From: Malachius bipustulatus
Lineage: Eukaryota; Arthropoda; Insecta; Coleoptera; Melyridae
Reading direction: 5' to 3'
Assembly (NCBI GenBank): GCA_910589415.1
Contig: OU342636.1
Coordinates: forward strand, 9,158,437 to 9,222,436
Length of the DNA stretch: 64,000 nucleotides
The notes beneath the pieces are model-generated. The model ran no database searches and was not told where the DNA came from. It saw nothing but the letters and a program-made list of their open reading frames with translations. A program made the translations under genes and the position numbers. Positions 55,086-62,720 of the stretch are shown here, in pieces (position 1 is the first letter of the stretch; the number at the start of each line of letters is the position of its first letter).

Positions 55086-55787
55086 TCATTCCCCCAAGAT
55101 TTTATTCTTTTTATTCAACTTATTCGATGATATACGTCGACGAGATGTAGAGAGATTATTATTTTGATGTAGCAGATTGTTCGGTTTTTGATCTAATGAG
55201 TTGGAATTATCAATTTTCGGGAAGCTCTGATCGTTATTTTTAGCTAATGAATCAGTTTGATTTCCCGACGTTTTTTTATTATTCGAGTGTTTATTTTTCG
55301 TCTTTTCAACTTTGATCTGCTGATCGTTATTTTTAGTTGATGGAGTGCTTTGATTATCCGAATGTTGATTCGTAGTATTATGTAATTCATCAAACAGTTT
55401 TATCTTTTTCTGCATTGCATTTAACGTGATGGCCGATTGAGAGCGTTCTTCAGATATATTATTCTCCAACGTAGTTATTTTATTCTGAATGAATTGAAAA
55501 TTAGAGCTCAATTCATCAAAATTTTTTTTCATTTCATTTTTCAGTGAAATAATTTGAGCAGTTTTCTCATCGACATACTGTTTAGTGCTAGCATCTTTAG
55601 CAAAGTTAGGCTTGCGCAGATTACAAATACGTTTATTTAACATATCCAGATCTCCATTATTAGTTAAAGATAAGCCTATAACATTGAATAACGATGCCAC
55701 TTTAGAATCTTTATCTTCAAATGAAGAGCGACCGAATTTATCAATAGTCATTATTATTATGCGATAAAGTATTAAATTTATATTCAT
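55086..55787 (-). CDS. Coiled-coil protein with phage tail-fibre-like motif
   Basis: A 233-residue protein; ATG at 55787 or, more likely, 55751 (MTIDKFGRSSF). Residues ~40-70 read GDLDMLNKRICNLRKPNFAK followed by DASTKQYVDEK. The pattern 'D-x-K-I-NL-x-P-x-DA-x-TK-YVD' is the repeat found at the trimerising region of many phage tail fibres. A coiled coil follows (LKNEMKKNFDELSSNFQFIQ...), then a long Asn/Gln/Ser/Lys-rich low-complexity tail ending in basic residues. It may be a fibre or spike protein; this is inference from the motif and the coiled coil. Between the integrase and the Polinton-associated gene. Confidence 0.6.
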   Translation of the reverse strand: MNINLILYRIIIMTIDKFGRSSFEDKDSKVASLFNVIGLSLTNNGDLDMLNKRICNLRKPNFAKDASTKQYVDEKTAQIISLKNEMKKNFDELSSNFQFIQNKITTLENNISEERSQSAITLNAMQKKIKLFDELHNTTNQHSDNQSTPSTKNNDQQIKVEKTKNKHSNNKKTSGNQTDSLAKNNDQSFPKIDNSNSLDQKPNNLLHQNNNLSTSRRRISSNKLNKKNKILGE

Positions 55788-55798
55788 TTATAGAATAA

Positions 55799-56717
55799 TA
55801 TTAGCTTCTTTCAGTTCCTCGAATATGGAAATAATTTCATTTGTATGATTGTTATGACCTGCTTGCATAGAAGATAACAAAAGTTTTAGTCGATCAACCA
55901 GTTCATTGGGGTCATCCCAGTATATGTAATCAGGTTTATTGACATTATAAGTCTTCATTAAGCCCGTACCAGAGTGCGAAAGTTTTTCATCACTTAAATG
56001 TTTTATAATAAAATTATATTTATCTCCTCTGCTCCCCGCGTATTGTAGATTTTTATCGTAATTTCTATGTAATTTGTAGCATTGACTATTTCTAGATATT
56101 TATTCACATCCTCGTTATTAATTTTTTTTTATCAAGTTTTTTATAAAATAATAAATGAGTCAGACCAGGTGAAAGTTCGTAAACTTGATTATTTATATGC
56201 ATTTTATTATCGATTATTGAGAAAGTAGTATTGCCAAGAGTCCATACTTTTTCTTCATGATTAAAATGAGGAGCTAAATGATTACTAAAATTTTTCTGAC
56301 TTAGATTCAGGGATTTAATAAAATTATTTGTTGATTTTTCATAAATATTCTCGTCCTCGTCAAAATGAGTTAATGAACTATCATCAGGTTGCGTTGCAAA
56401 TTTATCTTCAGGTGTGCGAATATCGTCACGGCTTGAATCATATTCACTCTCATATTTAATCATTTTTTCTTTCAGTGGCGTGCTACTACTGCTTAACTCT
56501 GATTTTTTTTTATTGGAGATAAATTTATATTCTTTGCGTTTGCTATGTCAGAGTCAGCTATTTTTTTCAACGGTGTTGTAATGGGTTGAAAAATACGTTC
56601 CAATTCCGAAGAATCGCTCAGCAGATTTCTTTTTAGAGCTTCGTGTTTTTTGCGAATTATATGTCTTGTCTTAATTATATCTTTAACAATTTTTTTATCC
56701 ATAGTTTTAAACTGCAT
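55799..56717 (-). pseudogene. Polinton-associated conserved protein, frameshifted
   Basis: Three overlapping pieces in different frames form what looks like one ~300-codon gene. Piece 1 (56717-56493): IIKTRHIIRKKHEALKR, ELERIFQPITTPLKKI. Piece 2 (56463-56104): KVWTLGNTTFSIIDNKM, YELSPGLTHLLFYKKL. Piece 3 (to 55799): TGLMKTYNVNKPDYIYWDDP, then NELVDRLKLLLSS and TNEIISIFEELKEANIIL. As I recall, this is a widely distributed protein of insect and cnidarian Polintons (domain DUF8207). The breaks coincide with poly-T runs at 56504-56512 and 56122-56131 and one spot near 56060. These may be true decay or homopolymer sequencing errors. Function unknown. Confidence 0.7.
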
Positions 56718-56779
56718 TCAAAAATAATAAAAAAAAAAAAAAAAAAAAATGCTAATATATGAGAAAACTGATTCCCTAA

Positions 56780-56850
56780 ACGCTCTGTGAGGAAAAAAAA
56801 TACAAAAAAATAACAGAAGCTTTTAACAGATCTAACAGGATGTAAACAAG
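56780..56850. repeat. Left inverted repeat flanking the capsid module
   Basis: About 70 bp matched in inverse at 61551-61620. The core AACAGATCTAACAGGATGTA is nearly identical, followed outward by ATAACAG and a poly-A tract and then ACGCT(C/T)TG(T/C)GAG. It could be a terminal repeat of an internal unit, a replication or packaging signal, or a shared promoter or terminator motif. Confidence 0.75.
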
Positions 56851-56887
56851 ATACATAACATATTCAACAGGGTGTATACAGGTTTTT

Positions 56888-56990
56888 TAACAGCCTAACA
56901 GCCTATATAACAGCCTAACAGCCTATATAAGAGCCTATATAACAGCCTAACAGCCTATATAACAGCCTAACAGCCTATATAACAGCCTAC
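56888..56990. repeat. Short tandem repeat, AACAGCCTA(TAT) units
   Basis: Alternating AACAGCCT and AACAGCCTATAT words, period ~20 bp, about five units. It lies between the inverted repeat and the end of the ATPase gene. It is related to the preceding ACAGGGTGTATACAGG phrase only loosely. Confidence 0.9.
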
Positions 56991-57075
56991 AAAGAGTTTT
57001 TTCAAACAGGATTTTAGCTTAACACTGTCTTGAGGGTGGAAATGAAATGAGATAAAGTGAATTTTTTTTCATTAT

Positions 57076-57762
57076 TTATAACATAATAAATGTATCGAAG
57101 CCCTTCCTATATCGACCCTTATTCATCGAACAATCTTTATTTACGAGTAAAAATCCGTAATCTTCGTTCCAGCATTCCAAGCATATCTTCAGAAATTTGC
57201 TAAATTGCATGTCAGAGCCAATATGATCGGAGTGAATATGTCGGAGATTTAAATTATCTTGCTTGAAAATAACTAGCAAATTTGCATTGTCGCGAATTAA
57301 GTGTTTTGGTATATGAGTATATGTTTGAGTGAGATAAAAGCTATCAATATTTTTATGCCGACCCATACAAAAATAAGATCGAACATTATTTTGTTTCTGA
57401 CAGGATATATCATCAAATACCATTATCGAATTTTCCTTGGCTTTTTCAGGTGGTATTACCTCTTCATTGTCTGAGAAGGTAAAATAACCTATTCCTTTAA
57501 GACCAGAAAACAATCTTTTTAGATATTCATATTTTGGTTGATATAAAGACTTAGAAAAAACATATACGTTTTCAAATTTTAATCCATTTTCATGCTCAAG
57601 TAGAGCTATAAGTAAATTGGTCTTCCCACAGTTTGACGGTCCTATAAAAATAGCGCGTATACTATTTGGTAATAATTTGCTATGTTTAAAGTAAGTCGCA
57701 CTCTTATGAAAAAAATCTATGTTTCTAATTGGAAGTTTATCTTGTTGACGTACTAACCGCAT
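57076..57762 (-). CDS. Genome-packaging ATPase (FtsK/HerA type)
   Basis: A 228-residue P-loop ATPase: Walker A in RAIFIGPSNCGKTNLLIAL (residues ~40-55), Walker B in NSIMVFDDISCQ (~115-125), and a later QT/Y-rich sensor region (YLTQTYTHIPKHLIRDNANL). The compact size is normal for Polinton/adintovirus A32-like packaging ATPases, which push the linear genome into the preformed shell. The frame is intact. It is transcribed away from the PLA2 gene, 92 bp apart. The upstream sequence contains TTCTAACAG a few bases before the ATG, a possible splice acceptor. Confidence 0.9.
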   Translation of the reverse strand: MRLVRQQDKLPIRNIDFFHKSATYFKHSKLLPNSIRAIFIGPSNCGKTNLLIALLEHENGLKFENVYVFSKSLYQPKYEYLKRLFSGLKGIGYFTFSDNEEVIPPEKAKENSIMVFDDISCQKQNNVRSYFCMGRHKNIDSFYLTQTYTHIPKHLIRDNANLLVIFKQDNLNLRHIHSDHIGSDMQFSKFLKICLECWNEDYGFLLVNKDCSMNKGRYRKGFDTFIML

Positions 57763-57854
57763 TTCAGCTACTGTTAGAAAGTATATTTTGAATAACTATT
57801 TAAGAATAAGGTCACTGTCACATCTACCGTTATCTTATAAATATCTAATCAAAA
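57763..57854. promoter_or_regulatory. Divergent intergenic promoter region, element B
   Basis: The 92 bp between the starts of the ATPase (minus) and PLA2 (plus) genes. TATAAATA sits at 57836-57843 but is only ~12 bases from the PLA2 ATG, so its use as a plus-strand TATA box is doubtful; on the minus strand TTCTAACAG precedes the ATPase ATG. The arrangement resembles the corresponding ~100-bp region of element A. Start sites cannot be set from sequence. Confidence 0.4.
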
Positions 57855-58667
57855 ATGATTATACTCAGAAAAGCTTCAACTCCCTATCAGTCAACTAGAA
57901 ATGGGAAAGGTCTACTAAATACCGCAATAGATAAATTACCATTTGAATTACACTTACCAGGAGGATATCAATTTTGCGGACCTGGAACTAGATTACGAGA
58001 ACGTTTAGCAAGAGGTGAATCTGGTATAAATTTATTAGATAATTATTGCAGGGCTCACGATATCGCTTATTCAAAAACAACTGATACGAACTTGAGAAAT
58101 AAGGCTGATCGAGAGCTAGCTGATAGAGCTTGGGAAAGAGTAAAAGCAAGCGATTCAAAAATCGGTGAGAAAATAAATGCTTGGCTTGTAACTAACGCAA
58201 TGGAAGCAAAAGCTAAGTTAGGTATGGGTGTGAAACCTCCTAAAAGAAAAAGAAAAATTAAATCCAATACTCTAACACATTTAATAGCGAAAACTCGAGC
58301 TGCCATAAAATCGAAAAATCCGCAGAATATACAGAACGCTATTAAAATAGCCTTAGCAGCAGCTAAAGATACTGTTAGAGGAAAATCAATGAATATACCG
58401 AGAACAAGAATAATTCCGATTCCTAAAACTGGCGGAGTTTTACCATTTCTTATACCGCTTTTTGCTGGACTATCAGCCCTTGATACGTTATCGGGGGGTG
58501 CGGCGGCGATCTCGAAGGCGGTATTAGACGCCAAACACGCTCGTAAACAATTTGCTGAAAGCCAAAGACATAATAAGCAGATGGAGACGATCGCGATGGG
58601 CAAAGGGTTATATTTGAAGCCGTATCGCCGAGGACTTGGTCTATATATGAATCCAAAAAACTTCTAG
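57855..58667 (+). CDS. PLA2-domain capsid/entry protein
   Basis: A 270-residue protein. Residues ~35-75 carry the parvovirus-type phospholipase A2 core: YQFCGPGTRLRERLARG (calcium loop) and DNYCRAHDIAYSK (catalytic His-Asp). A basic region follows (VKPPKRKRKIKSN), then a long helical Ala/Lys part and the hydrophobic, glycine-rich segment TGGVLPFLIPLFAGLSALDT, and a basic tail (GLYLKPYRRGLGLY). In parvoviruses the PLA2 domain acts on endosomal membranes during entry; a similar use here is inference. The late Gly-rich segment recalls membrane-active minor capsid proteins. The frame is intact, and the stop is 2 bases before the protease ATG. Confidence 0.9.
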   Translation: MIILRKASTPYQSTRNGKGLLNTAIDKLPFELHLPGGYQFCGPGTRLRERLARGESGINLLDNYCRAHDIAYSKTTDTNLRNKADRELADRAWERVKASDSKIGEKINAWLVTNAMEAKAKLGMGVKPPKRKRKIKSNTLTHLIAKTRAAIKSKNPQNIQNAIKIALAAAKDTVRGKSMNIPRTRIIPIPKTGGVLPFLIPLFAGLSALDTLSGGAAAISKAVLDAKHARKQFAESQRHNKQMETIAMGKGLYLKPYRRGLGLYMNPKNF

Positions 58668-58669
58668 CT

Positions 58670-59026
58670 ATGCTACCAGCGAGAGCGCTGAACGAAGATG
58701 ACCTAAGAAAATTTTCCAAACACATACCTAATTTTAGAGGAGTTTTTATGTTGAATGAATTACCATTCAAACCTAAACAAATAGAATGCGGAATTGTCAA
58801 TTTGGATACATCAGAAGGTGCAGGCACACACTGGGTAGCATATTACAAAAATCGCAAAGGAAGTGAATTTTATGACAGCTATGGAAACCTTCCACCCCCT
58901 AAAGAATTGGCTGATTATCTAGGTGATAATATCAAATACAATTATTCAAGATATCAACCTAATAACTCGTTCATTTGTGGACACTTATGTCTAGAATTTT
59001 TGTACGAAAAATTTATTTATAAATAA
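58670..59026 (+). CDS. Adenain-like maturation protease
   Basis: A 118-residue C5-like cysteine protease: His in GTHWVAYYKN, acidic residue in EFYDSYGNLP, and Cys in FICGHLCLEF. The N-terminal LPARALNEDDLRKF and FRGVFMLNELP segments match element A. It is shorter than adenovirus proteases but has all expected motifs. In related viruses it cleaves capsid precursors after packaging. It is almost contiguous with the PLA2 gene, suggesting one transcription unit. Confidence 0.92.
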   Translation: MLPARALNEDDLRKFSKHIPNFRGVFMLNELPFKPKQIECGIVNLDTSEGAGTHWVAYYKNRKGSEFYDSYGNLPPPKELADYLGDNIKYNYSRYQPNNSFICGHLCLEFLYEKFIYK

Positions 59027-59071
59027 AGTATCAATATATCCTTATCTTACAGTTTTATTTCGTCATTCAAT

Positions 59072-59755
59072 ATGGCAAGAGTCTTAGAGTTCACTAACAC
59101 CGAGTCGACTTTAATAGCCAATTATTTTCCTCCTATAGAACTATTATCCGATTACGAATGTGGTTTAGTTAGTTTATATACGTATAATTCTATACCAAAT
59201 ATTGATAAGAAGAATAATTTATTTCACATAGGAAGCGAAATAATCGAATTACCAGAAGGGTCATATGAAATTGATGACATAATTAATTACATAAAGTCTA
59301 ATTTAAAACAAACAGCTACAAAGCCTACAGTAAAAATACATCCTAATACAAATACTTTAAAAATAGAAATTACTCCATCCCAGGCCGTTTACTTCGACAA
59401 AGAAAGATCTATTGGGAGGCTGCTAGGATTTGACGAACAAGTGATACAAGCGAATAAAACTAGCGAATCTAACTTGCAAGTTAACATAAATAAAGTAAAT
59501 TCGATAAGGATTAAATGTAATATAATCGGAGGATCGTATATGAATAATAAACCAGTTCATGTAATACATGAATTCTCCCCCGATGTCCCCCCCGGTTACA
59601 AAATAAATGAAGTACCGAAAAATATAATTTACTTGCCCCTAAACACCAGAAGAATCTCTTCAGTTGTAATCAGTTTAGTAGATCAGCATGATAATTTAAT
59701 TAATTTTAGAAATGAGGAAATCACAGTGAGAATTCATTTACGACCTCTCATTTAA
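59072..59755 (+). CDS. Penton-like minor capsid protein
   Basis: A 227-residue protein with the layout of Polinton/adintovirus penton proteins (single jelly roll): LPEGSYEIDDIINYIKSNL near residue 60, IGRLLGFDEQ near 115, and VHVIHEFSPDVPPGYKI near 165, ending in FRNEEITVRIHLR. It matches element A except for the N-terminal ~50 residues missing there. ATCTTACAG lies ~20 bases upstream of the ATG, a possible splice acceptor. Predicted to occupy the vertices of the capsid. Confidence 0.85.
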   Translation: MARVLEFTNTESTLIANYFPPIELLSDYECGLVSLYTYNSIPNIDKKNNLFHIGSEIIELPEGSYEIDDIINYIKSNLKQTATKPTVKIHPNTNTLKIEITPSQAVYFDKERSIGRLLGFDEQVIQANKTSESNLQVNINKVNSIRIKCNIIGGSYMNNKPVHVIHEFSPDVPPGYKINEVPKNIIYLPLNTRRISSVVISLVDQHDNLINFRNEEITVRIHLRPLI

Positions 59756-59875
59756 AAATTGCATCCAATAATAATAGGAATTTCCCTAAATGATGATTAG
59801 TAGCGACTAAACTTTAATCGAATTAAGATCTCTTGAAAAAAAATAAAAGAAATCGTTTGATCTTTTTTTTTTAGA

Positions 59876-60037
59876 ATGATTGTTTTCACTCATAAGATTG
59901 ATAAATCTCCTCAATTACCTAAAACTAGTAGTTGTATGCTTGCTTCCAGACAGAGAGCATCTAAGCGTGCTATTCCATTAACAAATGCAAATAAGCAATT
60001 TTTGAAGTCTTTGGGCTTAAGACTACGTAATGAGTGA
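59876..60037 (+). CDS. Short basic ORF overlapping MCP start (element B)
   Basis: A 53-codon frame that ends 8 bases inside the MCP gene. It follows a perfect polypyrimidine-AG (TCTTTTTTTTTTAG, then AATG). It is rich in Lys and Arg (LASRQRASKRAIP) and ends NANKQFLKSLGLRLRNE. The same core occurs in element A in the same place (NTAFLRSLGYNV). Conserved position and sequence argue for a genuine virion or DNA-core peptide; the adenovirus small core proteins are an analogy only. Confidence 0.75.
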   Translation: MIVFTHKIDKSPQLPKTSSCMLASRQRASKRAIPLTNANKQFLKSLGLRLRNE

Positions 60038-61205
60038 AATTTTAAATATTACCGAACCAACTAGTTATGATGAGACAATAGCGAATAAGTCATATCATAC
60101 ATATTCCCCTTTTATTGAATCTTACAATAATAACGACATAATTCGAATTTGCATTCAAAATCAAGATTTAATTTTACTGCCATGTGAGAGCGTTTTATAC
60201 ATCGAAGGTTCGCTAGTAACAACAAAAGATAAGAAGAGCGATGAAAGTTTGAAATTAAAAAATAATTGTGTAGCTTTCATGTTTGAGGAGATTCGATACG
60301 AGTTAAATGGTATCGAAATAGATAAAAGTAGAAACGTCGGTGTTAACTCGGCCTTGAAAAATTATGTCTCGCTAAATTCTAACGAGAGTGCTGCTTTATA
60401 TAATGCTGGATGGAATGCGAGTGGTAATGGGTTCCCCAGTGGAAAATTTAATTTTTGCGTGCCCTTGAAAATGCTTTTGGGCTTTGCAGAAGACTACAAA
60501 AAGATCATTCCGAACGATAAACATGAGATAATTTTGACAAGATCAAAAACAGATGATAATGTTGTCACCTCGACAGCGGCTTTTATATTTCATATTGATA
60601 AAATTTCATGGAAAGTTCCACACATTGTGCTTAACGATACAGAACGTCTGAACCTATATCAAACAATTCAAAGTTTACGACCTTTACAAATTTGTTTTCG
60701 AAGCTGGGATCTTTATGAATATCCTAATGTACCAAAATCAACTCATAATATATGGAGAGTGAAAACTAGCAATCAGTTAGAAAAGCCTAGATTTATCATA
60801 TTCGCATTATATGCAAATGGAAAATTTAATCATTGCAATCTTACAAATTTTAAACTGCATTTAAATTCAGAGAGCTATCCGTATGAAAACTTGAATATTT
60901 TATACGAAGATAATAAGTTTTCGTGGCTATATGATATGTATAGTAGATTTCAAGAAAGTTACTATGGTTCTGTTTCATTACCTCTACTAAATGTGGAAGA
61001 TTTTAAGAATGTCGCTCCTCTTGTCGTAATAAATTGTTCGCATCAAAATGAAGTAATTAAGAGTGGACCAGTTGATGTGAAAATAGAATTTGAAACCAAA
61101 ACTGGAGGTATACCAGACGATAATACGTCAGCTTTCTGTTTATTACTTCACGACAGAGCTGTCGAGTTTAGCCCGTTGAGTGGCGATGTTAGAAAATTAA
61201 CATAA
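60030..61205 (+). CDS. Major capsid protein (double jelly roll)
   Basis: A 391-residue protein, the expected hexon-like double-jelly-roll capsid protein. Conserved blocks shared with element A: IRYELNGIEIDKSRNVG, LQICFRSWDLYEYPNVPKS, KLHLNSESYPYENLNI and a C-terminal FCLLLHDRAVEFSPLSG. It is slightly smaller than many Polinton MCPs. The ATG at 60030 overlaps the end of the short ORF, and the first residues (MSEILNITEPTSYDETI) align with the element-A start. The frame is intact. It is followed after 18 bases by a 70-codon ORF. Confidence 0.87.
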   Translation: MSEILNITEPTSYDETIANKSYHTYSPFIESYNNNDIIRICIQNQDLILLPCESVLYIEGSLVTTKDKKSDESLKLKNNCVAFMFEEIRYELNGIEIDKSRNVGVNSALKNYVSLNSNESAALYNAGWNASGNGFPSGKFNFCVPLKMLLGFAEDYKKIIPNDKHEIILTRSKTDDNVVTSTAAFIFHIDKISWKVPHIVLNDTERLNLYQTIQSLRPLQICFRSWDLYEYPNVPKSTHNIWRVKTSNQLEKPRFIIFALYANGKFNHCNLTNFKLHLNSESYPYENLNILYEDNKFSWLYDMYSRFQESYYGSVSLPLLNVEDFKNVAPLVVINCSHQNEVIKSGPVDVKIEFETKTGGIPDDNTSAFCLLLHDRAVEFSPLSGDVRKLT

Positions 61206-61223
61206 TTATATCAAGTACCTATC

Positions 61224-61436
61224 ATGAAAGTGAGCTTCAAGGAAGAAGCAAAAATACATTATCTGGTTACGTGGGATTTTGCATATAGACTGGCTAGAAA
61301 AGGAAAGTGGATTGAAGCCGCCGCAGATAGAGCTCGCTTTAAATTAAGAATACAGAACACTGAAAGATTATTGATTGATATATTAGATATAAATCATCGA
61401 ACTTCTATCTATACCGATCGATATCTGGAAAAATAG
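61224..61436 (+). CDS. Small basic protein, unknown (element B)
   Basis: A 70-codon frame directly downstream of the MCP gene on the same strand. It is basic and mostly helical (FAYRLARKGKWIEAAADRAR, then QNTERLLIDILDINHR), without membrane segments or cysteines. No counterpart was found next to the element-A MCP. It ends 110 bases before the right inverted repeat. Confidence 0.6.
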   Translation: MKVSFKEEAKIHYLVTWDFAYRLARKGKWIEAAADRARFKLRIQNTERLLIDILDINHRTSIYTDRYLEK

Positions 61437-61550
61437 TTAAAAAAAACATAACATAAATATTAAAAAAATGTATAAAAAAGTGAAATAAGAATAAAAAAAA
61501 TAAAAAAAATAAAATAATAAAAAAAAAACATGTTTATTCATTGTTTAACA

Positions 61551-61620
61551 CCTGTATACATCCTGTTAGATCTGTAAAGAACTGCTGTTATTTTATTTTT
61601 ATTTTTTTCTCGCAAAGCGT
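61551..61620. repeat. Right inverted repeat flanking the capsid module
   Basis: The inverse of 56780-56850 (TACATCCTGTTAGATCTGTA core, CTCGCAAAGCGT at the outer edge). Together the two repeats enclose ATPase, PLA2, protease, penton, short ORF, MCP and the 70-aa gene. Confidence 0.75.
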
Positions 61621-61791
61621 CACACTTCATCAGAGGCCTCAGAAACAGATAAGACATCATTATTCATTGTAGATCCGTAATATCTAATGGAGTCAATGAC
61701 TTATGACAAGTTGATTTAATTGACCCAAGCAGACATTTTAGTGATAATAGAGGATATCGTTTCTTTCTAACGTTCTTAATGATAATAATTC

Positions 61792-61829
61792 TATATAAAG
61801 TTAACTAATCCTAAGAGGCTCATCAGTTT
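61792..61829 (+). promoter_or_regulatory. TATA box and arthropod initiator
   Basis: TATATAAA at 61792-61799 followed 31-33 bases later by TCAGTTTG with the Inr A at 61825. This is the standard spacing for insect core promoters (TCAGT initiator). The first exon would run from 61825 to a GTAAGT donor at 61882, leading into the spliced gene. Confidence 0.75.
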
Positions 61830-61947
61830 GTTCTAACTATTTTTTATGATCAGTTTGTTCTGTTTTTTTTTTTTATGATGTGTAAGTGTAAAAGCATTTA
61901 ATACTTATTTTAAATTAAAATACTTATGAGAAAATTTTTTTACAGCC

Positions 61948-62473
61948 ATGGAATTTATTAAAAATTTATGCCAGTTCTGGCGTTCAAACGTAAGTATATT
62001 TATCGCCAATTTATTTGATACAAGTTACGAAAAATTAAAATAAAACTGTGAGTATGATTATTATATCATTATTCATCACTTTTTTCAAAAAAATTAAGAT
62101 CTTATTTAAGAATTATTCTAATATTAATTAAATTGTACTTATCTAGAGCATTTTACTGGAGACCTCCTTAGAGGATCTCCTCGCCGCAAGTCAGGCTCCT
62201 GGGAGTCTGATTATATATAATGGAGATGTCCTCCCCGAGGATGGAGGAGGATATTTGATCATTGTGCAAATAGCACAAAGGCTGTATGCCTACAAGAGAT
62301 TTCGTAAGTTATATTCTTCCTTATCAAACCTATTATATTAAATTTTTTTTTCTAATTTTAGATCACAGACCGGATAATTTAATACGTGAGTAGTATTTAT
62401 ATAAACTAAGCTTAGATATTTTAACAAAAAAAACAATAATTTTTTAGATTACAATGAGGATATTTTACCATAG
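61948..62473 (+). CDS. Spliced small gene with 24-nt microexon (82 aa)
   Basis: Coding exons 61948-61989, 62147-62303, 62362-62385 and 62448-62473 total 249 nt, an exact multiple of three. Donors are GTAAGT, GTAAGT and GTGAGT; acceptors TTTTTACAG, ACTTATCTAG, TAATTTTAG and ATTTTTTAG are all good, with phases 0, 1 and 1. A leader exon (61825-61881) and a possible 3' UTR exon (donor 62477, acceptor before 62625) fit too, with AATAAA near 62704. The protein starts MEFIKNLCQFW, is acidic in the middle (LETSLEDLLAAS, VLPEDGGGYL) and ends in NEDILP. No family is recognised. Whether it belongs to element B or the host is open. Confidence 0.65.
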
Positions 62474-62720
62474 CCCGTGAGTAATAAAAAAAAATATAAT
62501 ATTTTTTATAATTCATTTGAATAAAAGTGATTAAAAATTTTAAAATTTTCCAAAGTATTAATATCTAACCGTTTTTTTTATTTATTTTTATTTATTTATT
62601 TATTTATTTATTATTTTTTTTTTAGAAAATATTCCATCACTATTATAATCATAATATTATTATATCATAATGTAAGACAATGTAATAGATAGATACTATA
62701 TTATGTTAATAAATATGTAT

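Larger units (their letters stand above)
51717..62473. mobile_element. Element B: PolB-less Polinton/adintovirus-like element
   Basis: Two divergent arms from 57763-57854. Minus arm: ATPase, Polinton-associated protein, fibre-motif protein, integrase, secreted glycoprotein, membrane glycoprotein. Plus arm: PLA2 protein, protease, penton, short basic ORF, MCP, 70-aa protein, and a spliced gene. Integrase, ATPase, protease, MCP and penton are the Polinton/adintovirus hallmark set, but no polymerase B of the expected ~1000 residues is present. Only one gene is clearly frameshifted. Outer limits are set by the outermost genes; no terminal inverted repeats at those limits and no 6-bp target duplication were identified. 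Confidence 0.85.

Noticed and set aside
57836..57843. TATA box for the PLA2 gene
   Set aside because: TATAAATA is only about 12 bases from the ATG, too close for a normal core promoter with a leader; kept only as part of the divergent region.
58067..58603. 178-codon minus-strand frame
   Set aside because: It is antisense to the PLA2 gene, which carries clear domain motifs on the plus strand.
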